Positions 37,253-46,854 of a stretch of DNA of 64,000 nt are shown here, piece by piece (the stretch's first letter is position 1; each line of letters begins with the position of its first letter). Where the stretch lies: the NCBI RefSeq assembly GCF_000685155.1, contig NZ_JMIY01000002.1:57618-121617 (forward strand). Direction: 5' to 3'. Source of the DNA: Candidatus Methanoperedens nitratireducens. GTDB taxonomy: Archaea; Halobacteriota; Methanosarcinia; Methanosarcinales; Methanoperedenaceae. The notes below the pieces were generated by a model. The model worked only from the letters and a program-made list of their open reading frames with translations. It had not been told where the DNA came from and ran no database searches. The translations under genes and the position numbers were made by a program.

Positions 37253-38275
37253 ATGGCAGATATCATACTGGTTGGCTGTGGCAAAGCAGGTTCAATTCAT
37301 TGCAAGTGCTATGCTAAGCTCAAAGATTTAAATGTCAATATCGTGGCACTGGTTGACAGCAATCCGGCTCGTCTCAAAAGGTTCCATTCACTGTATAAAA
37401 CATTCAACGAAGGAGAAGATCCACTGGCGGCGATTTCTCTTGAAGAAGTTTCCAGACAAATGGACATAGGAGACGCTATTATAGACCTGTGTGTACCCAA
37501 CGATGTTCACTACCAGTGTGCCAGGGAAGCAATTGATCTAAGCGCAAAAAAAATAATAATCGAAAAACCAATTGCAAATAGTATAACAGATGCCAGAAAA
37601 ATAGAAATGCTCAATGCGAGTATCGCTATTACAGAAAATTATGTCTACTCAAAAGTGACAGAACAGCTGAGAGAAACAATAGAAAAATACCAGCTTAAGC
37701 CCAAGTTTGTCAGAACAGAATTTTCAAAAGACAGGCGCAATGATACAACAAAAGGCAGGGGCTTCCTCAAAACAGGCCCTCCCCATGTATTTACAGTAGA
37801 AATACCGCATCAGATTGCAATAGTAAATTATCTGTTCGGCAGTCCCATAGATAATTTTGGAGCATGGTGTGAGGATATGGTAATGGGAAACAGGCGGTTC
37901 TATGAGCATGGTGAAGGTGCTATAACTCTCCTCCACGAGAACGGGACGATCTCCTATAATTTTTCAAGTCTTGATGGCTACAAGCACTTGCCTCTAAGAC
38001 ACAGGAGCATTATGCTACATTGCGAGGGTGGTATAAGGGTAAGTGCCCACTATCCGGCTGGTGGGGACGATGCATTATTTGGCGCTATTACCGTTTTCGA
38101 AAACAACCACATCAGTGAGAAGCTTGTGATTCCTGATGATACAATGGTTGAAACTCTTAAAATGATAATCAAGCGATTTGAGGAAAGTGAAGAGCAAATA
38201 ACTGATGCGACTTTTGGGCGTGAAATTATGGAAAAAATTAACGAGAGTATCCATTTAGCTAGAATAAATGGGTGA
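37253..38275 (+). CDS. Gfo/Idh/MocA family dehydrogenase
   Basis: The 340-residue protein has an N-terminal Rossmann motif ILVGCGKAGSIHCKCYAKL and the family motif IIIEKPIANS (about residues 97-106), then a C-terminal alpha/beta domain with HEN and YPAGGDDALFG segments. These enzymes use NAD(P) to oxidise or reduce hydroxyls on sugars, inositols or cyclic alcohols. The ATG at 37253 follows GGTGG. It opens the biosynthetic cluster and is followed by the cupin gene in 5 bases. Confidence 0.88.
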   Translation: MADIILVGCGKAGSIHCKCYAKLKDLNVNIVALVDSNPARLKRFHSLYKTFNEGEDPLAAISLEEVSRQMDIGDAIIDLCVPNDVHYQCAREAIDLSAKKIIIEKPIANSITDARKIEMLNASIAITENYVYSKVTEQLRETIEKYQLKPKFVRTEFSKDRRNDTTKGRGFLKTGPPHVFTVEIPHQIAIVNYLFGSPIDNFGAWCEDMVMGNRRFYEHGEGAITLLHENGTISYNFSSLDGYKHLPLRHRSIMLHCEGGIRVSAHYPAGGDDALFGAITVFENNHISEKLVIPDDTMVETLKMIIKRFEESEEQITDATFGREIMEKINESIHLARING

Positions 38276-38279
38276 AATT

Positions 38280-38645
38280 ATGAAAAATGAAGAACAGATT
38301 ATTGTCAGGAAACTAAAAGAAACACAGATGGAAAGAGGATCATGCGGGATGAGGAGGCGTCTCATTACTGATAAAGACTGCGATACAGTGGCATTCTCGC
38401 ACCTGAAAATCTCGGATGCAAAGAAACACTATCATGAAAAAACCACAGAGTTTTATTATGTACTGAAAGGCGAAGGGCTGCTTGAGGTCGACGGTGAGTC
38501 GATCTCTCTCACTGAAGGCACACTCGTGATGATAAGACCTGGTATGGCACACAGGGCAGTTTCCAGCGGAGGGCTGGAGGTGCTGATAGCGATGACACCG
38601 CCACTGGCAGAAGCAGGCGATTATGTCAGCAGTAAAGGAGGATAA
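38280..38645 (+). CDS. Cupin-domain protein
   Basis: The 121-residue protein has the two cupin metal motifs: HYHEKTTEFYYVLKGEG (His, His, Glu) and GTLVMIRPGMAHRA (His). It should bind a metal ion and may be a small-molecule isomerase, oxygen-independent lyase or sensor. It sits between the dehydrogenase and the flavoprotein genes, 2-4 bases from each. Confidence 0.85.
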   Translation: MKNEEQIIVRKLKETQMERGSCGMRRRLITDKDCDTVAFSHLKISDAKKHYHEKTTEFYYVLKGEGLLEVDGESISLTEGTLVMIRPGMAHRAVSSGGLEVLIAMTPPLAEAGDYVSSKGG

Positions 38646-38647
38646 AT

Positions 38648-39991
38648 ATGAGAGCTGTAGTCGTAGGAGGTGGGATCGGAGGACTGTCCTGCGCGATAGG
38701 ATTGATGGATTGCGGTTTTGACGTTTCGCTTTTTGATAAAAACAATAAGCTCGGCGGTGTTGCTCGTACACTTCATAACACTGATTATATATGTGATACC
38801 GGTCTGCATTATTTCTTTGAGCATTATACTGAATGTATGAGTTTGCTGAAAAAATGCAACGCAGATAAGGAGATTTTTTGGATAGAGGACAGGATGCTCT
38901 TTATGAGGGCTGACAGTAAAAAAGGAATGTACTCCCATCTACCGTTGCCGGGTGCATTGAGGGGTGCATCCGCCATTGCAAGATTCAATTTGCTCAATTT
39001 CAGCGACAGACTGAAGCTTCTTGGCTTATTTGCAAAAATGGCATTCTTAAAAGATGAACAGCTATCTGAGATGGATAATAAAACCCTTGAAGAATGGGTT
39101 CTGGAAAATGGGGGGAATGCGGAAATAATATCGAATTATTTCGACCCTATCTCCAGGTCACTGACATTTATGGGTGCATCTGAAATCTCAGCTCAGACCA
39201 TAATCGTCTGGTTCAATGGAATTCGCAAACAGAACAAAATACGATTTGGCATCGCGGTATCAGGACTCAGCGAATCTGTGATAGAACCTCTGAAAAATTA
39301 CCTTCTCTCCAGGGGATGTAAAATTTACACAGGATGTGAGATTAAAAGCATCACGATTAACGACGGAAAGGTGCATGGCGTTAACTTCAAGGATAGTTTC
39401 GAGCAGCGTTTTATTGATGCAGATGTAGTAGTACTGGCAGTTTCACCGGCTCAGGTGAATAAGATTCTCAGGAACAGTCCCACGGCAGGAAAACAATCTC
39501 TTATACAGATGGACGAGGGCACACCTGTGATTGTTGTTAACCTGCTTCTGTCATCGAATTTAACGGATGAAAAAATAGTGATGTTCGGCGTGAACACATG
39601 TTTTAATATTTTTATGGAAATTACAAACGTTTCCAGGAATTATTCTGAGAACCATTCACTTGTTACGCTGATCATGAACTCAACTGAAGATCAGCTTCAT
39701 ATGAGCGAGGGGGAAATCCAGAGTATTGTATTAAATGACCTTGAGTCTTCACTGGGCTATTCGATCAGAGAAAAAATCGCTGACTGCGAGATTTTCAGAC
39801 TGAACGATGTCGTGACAAAACAGGTTCCAGGGCATTCCAGGTCAAGAGTGGATAATAAAACAGACATTGAAGGATTATATCTATCAGGGGATTATACCGC
39901 CGGGATTCAACCGTCGGGTATGAATGCTTCGGTACATAGTGCCAATACATGCGTTTTAAAAATTAAAAACGATTTCAGGGTGGTTGCATGA
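38648..39991 (+). CDS. Phytoene-desaturase-like FAD oxidoreductase
   Basis: The 447-residue protein begins MRAVVVGGGIGGLSCAIGLMDCGFDVSLFDKN, an FAD-binding Rossmann motif, and ends with GLYLSGDYTAGIQPSGMNASVHSANTC, the C-terminal FAD motif of the amine oxidase/carotenoid desaturase group. A mid-domain (about 100-260) would hold the substrate. It could desaturate, isomerise or reduce an isoprenoid or ring substrate. It overlaps the next gene by 4 bases. Confidence 0.85.
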   Translation: MRAVVVGGGIGGLSCAIGLMDCGFDVSLFDKNNKLGGVARTLHNTDYICDTGLHYFFEHYTECMSLLKKCNADKEIFWIEDRMLFMRADSKKGMYSHLPLPGALRGASAIARFNLLNFSDRLKLLGLFAKMAFLKDEQLSEMDNKTLEEWVLENGGNAEIISNYFDPISRSLTFMGASEISAQTIIVWFNGIRKQNKIRFGIAVSGLSESVIEPLKNYLLSRGCKIYTGCEIKSITINDGKVHGVNFKDSFEQRFIDADVVVLAVSPAQVNKILRNSPTAGKQSLIQMDEGTPVIVVNLLLSSNLTDEKIVMFGVNTCFNIFMEITNVSRNYSENHSLVTLIMNSTEDQLHMSEGEIQSIVLNDLESSLGYSIREKIADCEIFRLNDVVTKQVPGHSRSRVDNKTDIEGLYLSGDYTAGIQPSGMNASVHSANTCVLKIKNDFRVVA

Positions 39992-40494
39992 ATCCTCTTT
40001 TCAGGTATTATTTAAAGATCTTTGGGCTGCCTACCAGAATGAAATACGAGAAATCTCTCCGAGAATGGATGGGACTTACAGCCAAAACCACAGCGTATCT
40101 TTACAATAAGTACGGGGCTGAGGAGGCTGCAAACTTCTGGAAATACAATATAGAAGTAATGAAACCCTTCTGGGAAAAACTCGGGATTGAGGGCACTCAG
40201 GGATTTACTGATGCGATGGTGGCTCTTGCAGATGTTATGAAAAACGAAATCGTAGTTTTAGAGAATAGCAAATCACAGGCATCAGGAATTGTTTTAAAAT
40301 GCGGGATAAAGGACGCGGTTAAAGAGTACCACCACCTGAAACTTCCAGAAACATTTCCATGTGAGATCTGGTGCGAACCTTTCTGGAAACGGATTTCTAT
40401 GTCTCTGGGACTTGAAAGTACAAGGGAAGTCCTGGAAAAGGGATGCAGATTTACTGTAATACAAAAGGAGCATGTTGATGGAGCCAGAAATTAG
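39988..40494 (+). CDS. Small protein resembling an L-2-amino-thiazoline-4-carboxylate hydrolase-type domain
   Basis: The 168-residue soluble protein has a C-terminal half with spaced cysteines (KCGIKDAVKEYH, CEIWCEPFW, GCRFTV). This pattern loosely recalls the small hydrolase/V4R-like ligand-binding domains. I cannot assign a function. It overlaps both neighbours: the flavoprotein by 4 bases and the Fe-S protein by 17, so its translation is coupled. Confidence 0.6.
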   Translation: MNPLFRYYLKIFGLPTRMKYEKSLREWMGLTAKTTAYLYNKYGAEEAANFWKYNIEVMKPFWEKLGIEGTQGFTDAMVALADVMKNEIVVLENSKSQASGIVLKCGIKDAVKEYHHLKLPETFPCEIWCEPFWKRISMSLGLESTREVLEKGCRFTVIQKEHVDGARN

Positions 40495-41512
40495 AGATGC
40501 AGTAAAATGCTCTGGATGCAACGTATGTTTGAATGAATGCCCGGTATATGAGTATTACCACTGTGAAGCCTTCGGGTCAAGAGGCAAAATGGACATGCTG
40601 CGACTATGGCAGTCCGGACTTATTAAAATAGAGGATATGCAGAACATTTTTGAGGCATGTACAATATGCAAAAGATGTGAGAATGTATGTACACAGGGCA
40701 TTGAAACATCGCCGATATTTAGAGATATGCGGCACCATCTGATCCAAAATAAGATCAAAAATCCAGACATCGAAGCTGTCAAGGTTCGTATCAATAAAAC
40801 CGGGAGCCCTTATAACAATGATCGTACAATCATAGTGCCGGATGGTTATACTGTCAACCGTAAGGATACTCTTTTATGGCTGGGCTGTACAATCAGGCAT
40901 TTAGGGCTTGCTGAGAGATGGCTGAAATTCCTTGTCAGAATTAATTATATGCCGGTAATCCTTGAGACTGAAAATTGCTGCGGATCTTTTCTTAATAACT
41001 GTGGTTACAGCGACGATTACAGGAAGGTAATGGATAAGAACATAGAGATACTCTCGCAGTACAAGAACATAATAGCCCTCTGTCCTTCCTGTTATTCAGC
41101 TTTTAAAAATGATGGGCGGTTAAACAACGTATTTTTTATAACTACAGTTCTGGACAGGTTCAAAGACAGACTTCACATCTCAAAATCCTTAAAAAAACCT
41201 GTTCTTCTTTTTGAGCCATGTCATTTGAGAAATAGTTTTCCCGGAGAAAGATATACAGATGTAATCCAGGAAATCTTCAATAAAGATAAGTATGATTATA
41301 TATTGAGCAGCGATATATTTGGAGCAAAATGCTGTGGAAGCGGTGGAGGTTTATTTATATCTTCCTCAGACATCCCTGTGAAAAATACAAGGAGAATACT
41401 TGAGGAAACTGACGCTTGCAGCGTTGTTACATTATGTCCTTTTTGTTTTAGATCTTTTAGCAACGTCACAGATGATGTAAAACAGGTGGTGGATGTATTT
41501 TTAATAAATTAA
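40478..41512 (+). CDS. HdrD/GlpC-type Fe-S oxidoreductase
   Basis: The 344-residue protein has two N-terminal 4Fe-4S motifs (CSGCNVCLNECP and CTICKRCENVC) and two C-terminal cysteine-rich CCG domains (ENCCGSF with CPSC, and EPCHL with GAKCCGSGGG and CPFC). This is the architecture of the electron-transfer partner in glycolate/lactate oxidases and in heterodisulfide reductase D. The FAD oxidase gene downstream is the probable partner. ATG at 40478 is preferred, eight bases from GGAG. Confidence 0.88.
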   Translation: MEPEIRDAVKCSGCNVCLNECPVYEYYHCEAFGSRGKMDMLRLWQSGLIKIEDMQNIFEACTICKRCENVCTQGIETSPIFRDMRHHLIQNKIKNPDIEAVKVRINKTGSPYNNDRTIIVPDGYTVNRKDTLLWLGCTIRHLGLAERWLKFLVRINYMPVILETENCCGSFLNNCGYSDDYRKVMDKNIEILSQYKNIIALCPSCYSAFKNDGRLNNVFFITTVLDRFKDRLHISKSLKKPVLLFEPCHLRNSFPGERYTDVIQEIFNKDKYDYILSSDIFGAKCCGSGGGLFISSSDIPVKNTRRILEETDACSVVTLCPFCFRSFSNVTDDVKQVVDVFLIN

Positions 41513-41526
41513 AAAATATCTGTACA

Positions 41527-42900
41527 GTGTGGGATGAAGAAAAAATCCGACTCGTATATGAGAGCGATACTGGTCGTCTCAAAAGCGGGATTCCCGATAT
41601 TGTTGTGATTCCCAGGACCGCGGAAGAGGTCAGCAGCATATTGAAGTTCGCCAATGAAACAAAAACAAAGGTGACTGTAAAGGGAGGTGGAACTACCTGG
41701 GAAGGTGAAACTGTTGCTGACGGCGGTATACTGCTGGATATGAAGGGCATGAACAGATTAATTGAAGTAAATCCTGCGCAAGGCTGGATTACAGCAGAAG
41801 CTGGAATAACATGGATCAAATTATATAGCGAGCTTAAAAGAAAGGGCATGACGTTCAGAGGTGCTCCGGACAATCTTGTCTCCACGCTTGGAGGTGCTAT
41901 CTCCACCAGCGGCTATAGCTATCACTGCACAAAATATGGAAGTATAGCGGACCAGGTTCTGCAGCTTGAGGTCGTATTGCCCGGCGGAGATATAATAAAC
42001 TGCGGATCAAATAAGATCGGCGGAAGGGTCTACGGTGCAGATCCGCTTCCACTCTTCAAGACCTCGCTCGGTACCTTCGGGATTATCACGAAAGTGACTC
42101 TGAGGGCTTACCAGTACACCAGTCACAATCCAGCATATATTACAGGGTTCATATATGATGATATCGAAAAGGCTGTCAGTGATCTCCCGGTAATCGCAGA
42201 AAAATGCAGCCCGGATATCCTCTTTTTCGGTTCAAATACCAGAGAATTTACGATGAAGTACAGGGAAGTGCTGATCGAAGAAACAAAAAAACTTGGATGT
42301 TCATACTCCAGAAAAATCCCATATCTTGTTCAGCTTTACTCAAATTATGCCAACCTGGTGAAAAAAGAAATGCCAGAGCGAATCAATTTTATTTTCACAG
42401 GCTATGAGGGGACAAAAAAGGGGACAAAAAAATTAAGCTCTGCAGCAAAAGGAAAGAGGTTTATTGAGTATTCTGTCGAGGATGAATACATAGTAAGAGG
42501 TAAGGCTCTGTGGAGGATGCTTACCTTAGGTGGGCATGTTCCAGCGCTATGTGATTGTGTCGTACCCAGAGAGAGAGCCGGAGAAATTATCCGGTCTGGT
42601 ATTGAAGAATTTGAGAAAACCGGTTTTAATCCTGTGGTTTATGGACTTTTACTTCCAGGACACTTTTCGATAGGGATTGGTTTTTACACCAGCGTGCAGC
42701 GTTCTCAGATCCAAAAGTATGAGAACGTGAGGAGAGAGATTTACGAGAAGACATTAAGCCTTGGAGGAACAGCTTACAAATACGGTGGTTTAAGAAAAAG
42801 TGTTGCAGAAAGATCGATAGGTAGTGGGTTTTACCTTATGGATCGTTTTAAAAAATATATTGATCGAAATAATATTTTGAATTGTGATGTTCTATTCTAA
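41527..42900 (+). CDS. GlcD-like FAD-linked oxidase
   Basis: The 457-residue protein has a PCMH-type FAD domain: VVIPRTAEEVSSILKFANE, VKGGGTTWEGETVADGGILLDM, and GAPDNLVSTLGGAISTSGYSYHCTKYGSIADQVLQLEVVLPGG. A C-terminal linked-oxidase domain follows. It probably oxidises a 2-hydroxy acid or similar group and passes electrons to the Fe-S protein upstream. The frame is open 10 or more codons before the GTG with protein-like residues (NKLKNICTV), so an ATT start near 41497 is possible. Confidence 0.85.
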   Translation: MWDEEKIRLVYESDTGRLKSGIPDIVVIPRTAEEVSSILKFANETKTKVTVKGGGTTWEGETVADGGILLDMKGMNRLIEVNPAQGWITAEAGITWIKLYSELKRKGMTFRGAPDNLVSTLGGAISTSGYSYHCTKYGSIADQVLQLEVVLPGGDIINCGSNKIGGRVYGADPLPLFKTSLGTFGIITKVTLRAYQYTSHNPAYITGFIYDDIEKAVSDLPVIAEKCSPDILFFGSNTREFTMKYREVLIEETKKLGCSYSRKIPYLVQLYSNYANLVKKEMPERINFIFTGYEGTKKGTKKLSSAAKGKRFIEYSVEDEYIVRGKALWRMLTLGGHVPALCDCVVPRERAGEIIRSGIEEFEKTGFNPVVYGLLLPGHFSIGIGFYTSVQRSQIQKYENVRREIYEKTLSLGGTAYKYGGLRKSVAERSIGSGFYLMDRFKKYIDRNNILNCDVLF

Positions 42901-42918
42901 AAAACAGGAGGAAATAAA

Positions 42919-45699
42919 TTGTTAAATAAAAACCATAATAAAAAACGAATAGATGTAGAGCACAGGGGCAGGGTAATATTGCTCGTTGTGCTGGTAGTTC
43001 TTGGATTTTCAGTCGTGTCGTCTGCGACACCGATGTCCAGGATACTGCTGGACCCGCCGGTAATTGAAGTCCCTGGAGGCGAAACGGTGAACCTTGAATT
43101 TAACATCTATGGTGTCAACGTTGACCCGTACATGCCAGGACTTTATACTTTTCAAATCGAGGACAATGAGAACACTCCGATCAACGATCTGGATATAATA
43201 AAAGATTACAGTGTAAAACAACCTATGATGGTCGGACCAATGGTCGGTCGTCTCTCTACTCAGACCACTACATTAATTATAACAACCAATAGTAACGCAG
43301 CCCAGGGTACATACAAACCAGTCTTGAAAGTGGTAAACCCCATAAGCATGGCTACCCTTGAAACAATGGAATTTACAATAATCTCCAGTAACCGCTTTCC
43401 AATACAGAAATTTGAAAACATAACCTACGACTTCATGAACATCCAGTTTTTGATGGCTCCAACCAGGGAACTATACAAACATGTACCTGCTGATTTCCAG
43501 GTCATAACTACAGCCAATCCGGATGTTGGTATTTTACTTCCTATAACCGTAAGTGTAACAAATTCACCATTCGGTCCTTACAGGGCTGTATTCCTTATGG
43601 TACCGGTTTTACAGTACTCAACTGCGCCGGTGGGTGAAGAATGGTTCTACCCCATATACACATATACAGATAACCCTGCTTTTAAGGAATATATACAGCG
43701 TGAATGGAATACCGACGAGATTGAACTTGCCGAAATAGATACAAAGCAGAACATTTACAACGATACATCAAGAGATACATGCGTAGGGTGCCACGTTTTA
43801 TCTAACCCCGGTGCAAACCGTGTAGTCGAGGACCGCGCTGTTTTGAAGGACTCAAGCGGGATTCTGATGGAGATATCAGGGAAATCCAGAGGGAAAGATG
43901 GCGGCAATGCCGGAATATATCCTATATATGAAAAGTTCGTCCACAGCGCCTATCACGCTATCGATAAGAATAACCTGAGCGTGATGCAGCTTGACAGGTC
44001 GCATACGGAAATGCAGGCGCTCCAGAATTATGACGTGAAGGTCAAGAAGAATTCACGCATCTGGAATCTGATAGGAGGGAACGATCCAAATTTCTGCAAT
44101 AACTGCCATACAGATAATAGCGGAATAAAGGATCATAAATCACCTGCAAAACAAAAAGTATCGATAAATAATTACTACCCCCATGTAATAAGGAGCGTGT
44201 CAGAGATAGATGTAAAAGAGACACAGTTGCTCTACAGGGTGACGAGGACGCCGATACCCATGCCTCTGTTCGCCGAGCAGTATAATTTCACTTTCATGGA
44301 TTCCCAGGTGTTCGAAGTGCCGTCATCCGAGCTTGTTAAATATATCCCGCCTGAGTTTCCGATTGAGGAGGTAAGACCGGGTATAGCTGCTGTCAGGGTA
44401 GTTATCGCATATGAGGACAATCCTATATGGGGACCGTTCAGCGATCTCCAGGTGCTCGTGCCAATACAGGAGATATATACTACTGACCCTGAGCACTACT
44501 ACATTCCCATCACAGTCAACAGCTATTACGTCATCGAGGATTATATCGATAACGAGATAGCGCTTGAGGGCTCAAGAAGGCTGGGATACCCGGTGCTTCC
44601 CGCAAACATCACCCATGAGCTGACACAGGTCAATGATACGTTCTACATGCTCAAGACGGTGGTGCGCGACGACAGCGGTGTACTGTATTCAACGGAAGGA
44701 AGCTATACAAAAGCGTACCCGATCATAAACGAAATGATAAAGAGGTTCGTCAAGGATACCGTCAGGCTGGATACTCTGAACCAGGAGACCTTCGTCCCTG
44801 TAGAGAGGCCTGCAATAACCATAAGAGAGGGCTCAGCACTGTGGAACATCACAAAAGGAACATCAAGCTACAGCATGCAGCAGAGCTCGGTGTTCATGAA
44901 CAACTCGGATCTCATACTGGTATTCAGGTACAGAAAGCCCGAGCTGCCTCCGACAGGAAATAACCTTGTGGAAAAGGCGCTATCTCTGGACCAGAAGTAT
45001 GATTTCAATTACATACAGATGTACGGGATGCCGACAGATATTCTCTCAAATTACATTCCTGCTGACAAGGTTCTGCTTGAGCCCATCCCCGGCATAGGGA
45101 TATCCGGAACGATGATCGGACACGTTAATAGCTCGCCCCTTGGTGCATACAGCTTCATGTGGGTGTTCGTATCCATAAACCAGCCCACAGAGGTGCTCCT
45201 GCCGCAGGATCCAGGGATGAATTATCTGTTAAGGGTATATACAGACAGCGAGATATATAAGAGGGAGCTGGACAGAGTATACGATAATTCCCTCGATGTG
45301 AGGCTGGCAAAGTTCGACTTTGAGCAGGAAATAGAGCAGCCAGCGTGGTGGAATATATCTGTCAGGCAGTACGTAAATATAAGCGACGCCAGCGGCATAA
45401 TCTTTGAGCTTTCGACGAACGCGAGCAGACCGATGCCGTCCCACGAGGTACACTACATGTACAGGGACATAGACGCAGACAGATCCGTTATTCTGCGGGA
45501 TAATTTTACCACCCTGCAGGTAATATCCCAGCCGTATGATCCTGTCAGGATCAATGTCGGATCTGACGACCTTGCCATGATCATAGGGAAAGAACCGATG
45601 GTGTTCGTGGGAGCGGCAGAACTTGTCTCTGAGGAGATACAGGATTTCTTTATTCTAACGAACCAGAGTACAACGGCGAAGAAAGGAAAGAAGAAGTGA
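42919..45699 (+). CDS. Secreted dihaem protein with three acetoacetate-decarboxylase-like repeats
   Basis: The 926-residue protein starts with a signal segment (about residues 17-36) and a beta-sandwich-like region to about 160. Three related repeats follow, near 165-450, 453-690 and 692-890. Each has a core like the acetoacetate decarboxylase fold (VPSSELVKYIPPEF, PGIAAVRVVIAY, NPIWGPFSDLQVLVPI), ending GYP in copy 2; the catalytic Lys of that family is not there. Copy 1 alone has two haem sites, C288-H292 (CVGCH) and C393-H397 (CNNCH). Each copy also has a DSSGILMEIS-like strand. The family match is by pattern. A TTG start follows AGGAGG; no C-terminal anchor is seen. Confidence 0.82.
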   Translation: MLNKNHNKKRIDVEHRGRVILLVVLVVLGFSVVSSATPMSRILLDPPVIEVPGGETVNLEFNIYGVNVDPYMPGLYTFQIEDNENTPINDLDIIKDYSVKQPMMVGPMVGRLSTQTTTLIITTNSNAAQGTYKPVLKVVNPISMATLETMEFTIISSNRFPIQKFENITYDFMNIQFLMAPTRELYKHVPADFQVITTANPDVGILLPITVSVTNSPFGPYRAVFLMVPVLQYSTAPVGEEWFYPIYTYTDNPAFKEYIQREWNTDEIELAEIDTKQNIYNDTSRDTCVGCHVLSNPGANRVVEDRAVLKDSSGILMEISGKSRGKDGGNAGIYPIYEKFVHSAYHAIDKNNLSVMQLDRSHTEMQALQNYDVKVKKNSRIWNLIGGNDPNFCNNCHTDNSGIKDHKSPAKQKVSINNYYPHVIRSVSEIDVKETQLLYRVTRTPIPMPLFAEQYNFTFMDSQVFEVPSSELVKYIPPEFPIEEVRPGIAAVRVVIAYEDNPIWGPFSDLQVLVPIQEIYTTDPEHYYIPITVNSYYVIEDYIDNEIALEGSRRLGYPVLPANITHELTQVNDTFYMLKTVVRDDSGVLYSTEGSYTKAYPIINEMIKRFVKDTVRLDTLNQETFVPVERPAITIREGSALWNITKGTSSYSMQQSSVFMNNSDLILVFRYRKPELPPTGNNLVEKALSLDQKYDFNYIQMYGMPTDILSNYIPADKVLLEPIPGIGISGTMIGHVNSSPLGAYSFMWVFVSINQPTEVLLPQDPGMNYLLRVYTDSEIYKRELDRVYDNSLDVRLAKFDFEQEIEQPAWWNISVRQYVNISDASGIIFELSTNASRPMPSHEVHYMYRDIDADRSVILRDNFTTLQVISQPYDPVRINVGSDDLAMIIGKEPMVFVGAAELVSEEIQDFFILTNQSTTAKKGKKK

Positions 45700-45703
45700 A
45701 GTT

Positions 45704-45728
45704 GAGGGCTTTTTGCCCTCGATTTTTT
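45704..45728 (+). terminator. Hairpin plus T-run between cluster genes
   Basis: gagggc (45704-45709) pairs with gccctc (45715-45720) over a five-T loop, then a T run follows at 45723-45728. This looks like an intrinsic terminator or attenuator. It lies 4 bases after the dihaem protein gene and before the 4-helix membrane protein gene, so it may reduce expression of the later cluster genes. Confidence 0.6.
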
Positions 45729-45749
45729 ATGATATGAAGGAGGATAAAA

Positions 45750-46172
45750 ATGGAAATAACGCCTTATAAACTGCATGCGATTTTCGGACTTGTCCTGATA
45801 CTGGCAGGATTTGTTTTCGATTTTGCCTTTGTCACAAGGAATTTTACGGAAGCGTTTAAAAGCGACCCGGCATCATATCTTAACTCGTGGGGAAAATACG
45901 TTTATGAGCTTGTTAAATTCTATCTCATTGTCCTGGGCTTTTTGAACATCTCACTGGCTCTGCTGATTTCCAGGTCGGGCAATCCCGGACAGATAGAATG
46001 GATTATTTTCAGCCTGATGGCGATAGGTTCCGTACTTTTCATAATCGGAGGGATCTGGGAAGGACTGATAGGGCCCATCTTTAAAATGGAGCCGCCATGT
46101 TATGTTTTAGGAATAGGGTTAACAGGCATCCTGCTCAGCCTTGTTCTTAAGATATACTCGTTCGTGAGGTGA
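45750..46172 (+). CDS. Four-helix membrane protein in the biosynthetic cluster
   Basis: The 140-residue protein has four hydrophobic segments (about 8-30, 49-70, 80-103 and 115-136). I do not recognise the family. A GAAGGAGGATAA ribosome-binding site precedes the ATG. The next gene starts 5 bases after its stop, so they form a pair. Confidence 0.7.
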   Translation: MEITPYKLHAIFGLVLILAGFVFDFAFVTRNFTEAFKSDPASYLNSWGKYVYELVKFYLIVLGFLNISLALLISRSGNPGQIEWIIFSLMAIGSVLFIIGGIWEGLIGPIFKMEPPCYVLGIGLTGILLSLVLKIYSFVR

Positions 46173-46177
46173 GATAG

Positions 46178-46846
46178 TTGGATAGCCGCTCCTCCAACTG
46201 GCTTATTGCAGGGTTCATTATATGGATAATCACAGTCCCTCTGCTCACCGGGATTTCTGAGAGTCCTGCAAAAACCATGGGTATAATAGTTATCTGGCTC
46301 CTTTTCCCGCTCTTATATGGTTTTATGAGCCGTGACTGGAGAGGTATAGGGTTTGCAAAAGAAAATATATGGAAACCAGTACAGGGGATGCTTATAGCGA
46401 CAATTGTTTATTCAGTGGTACGCAACCTTTTGATAGTATTTATTCCTGTCAGCATTCCCTATACAGCGGCAAGTGCTATACAAGTGGCAGAGTTGTTAAA
46501 GCAAGGGCAGTTCGGAAACATCACCGGGTCTTTTTCACAGCTCTTTCCACTGATGCTGTTTATGACCTTTATAGCAGCGTTCTCCAATGAGCTATTTTAC
46601 AGGGGGTTCCTGTTTACCCGACTCAGACAGTTAATCGACTGGAAGCTTGCTGCAGTAATATCAGCACTTCTATTCGGGATTTATCATTATTTCAACGCGG
46701 GAATCAGTGGATTTGTGATGGGAGTGATCGTAAGTCTTGTATCAGGTGCTCTTATGCAGAGATACAATAACATTATTGCACCGGCGCTGTTCCATTTCCT
46801 GCAATATATCTCGACTATAATGGTATTTTATTATTTCGTAATATAG
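46178..46846 (+). CDS. CPBP-family membrane protease/prenyl-protein-type protein
   Basis: The 222-residue protein has about six helices with CPBP motifs: SNELFYRGFLF (usual EExxYRG with the first Glu replaced by Asn), FGIYHYF (FxxxH) and PALFHFLQ. CPBP (Rce1-like) proteins are intramembrane proteases or maturation factors, sometimes linked to prenylated substrates. The missing first Glu could alter activity. It starts with TTG. The next gene follows in 8 bases. Confidence 0.82.
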   Translation: MDSRSSNWLIAGFIIWIITVPLLTGISESPAKTMGIIVIWLLFPLLYGFMSRDWRGIGFAKENIWKPVQGMLIATIVYSVVRNLLIVFIPVSIPYTAASAIQVAELLKQGQFGNITGSFSQLFPLMLFMTFIAAFSNELFYRGFLFTRLRQLIDWKLAAVISALLFGIYHYFNAGISGFVMGVIVSLVSGALMQRYNNIIAPALFHFLQYISTIMVFYYFVI

Positions 46847-46854
46847 GAGGTACA

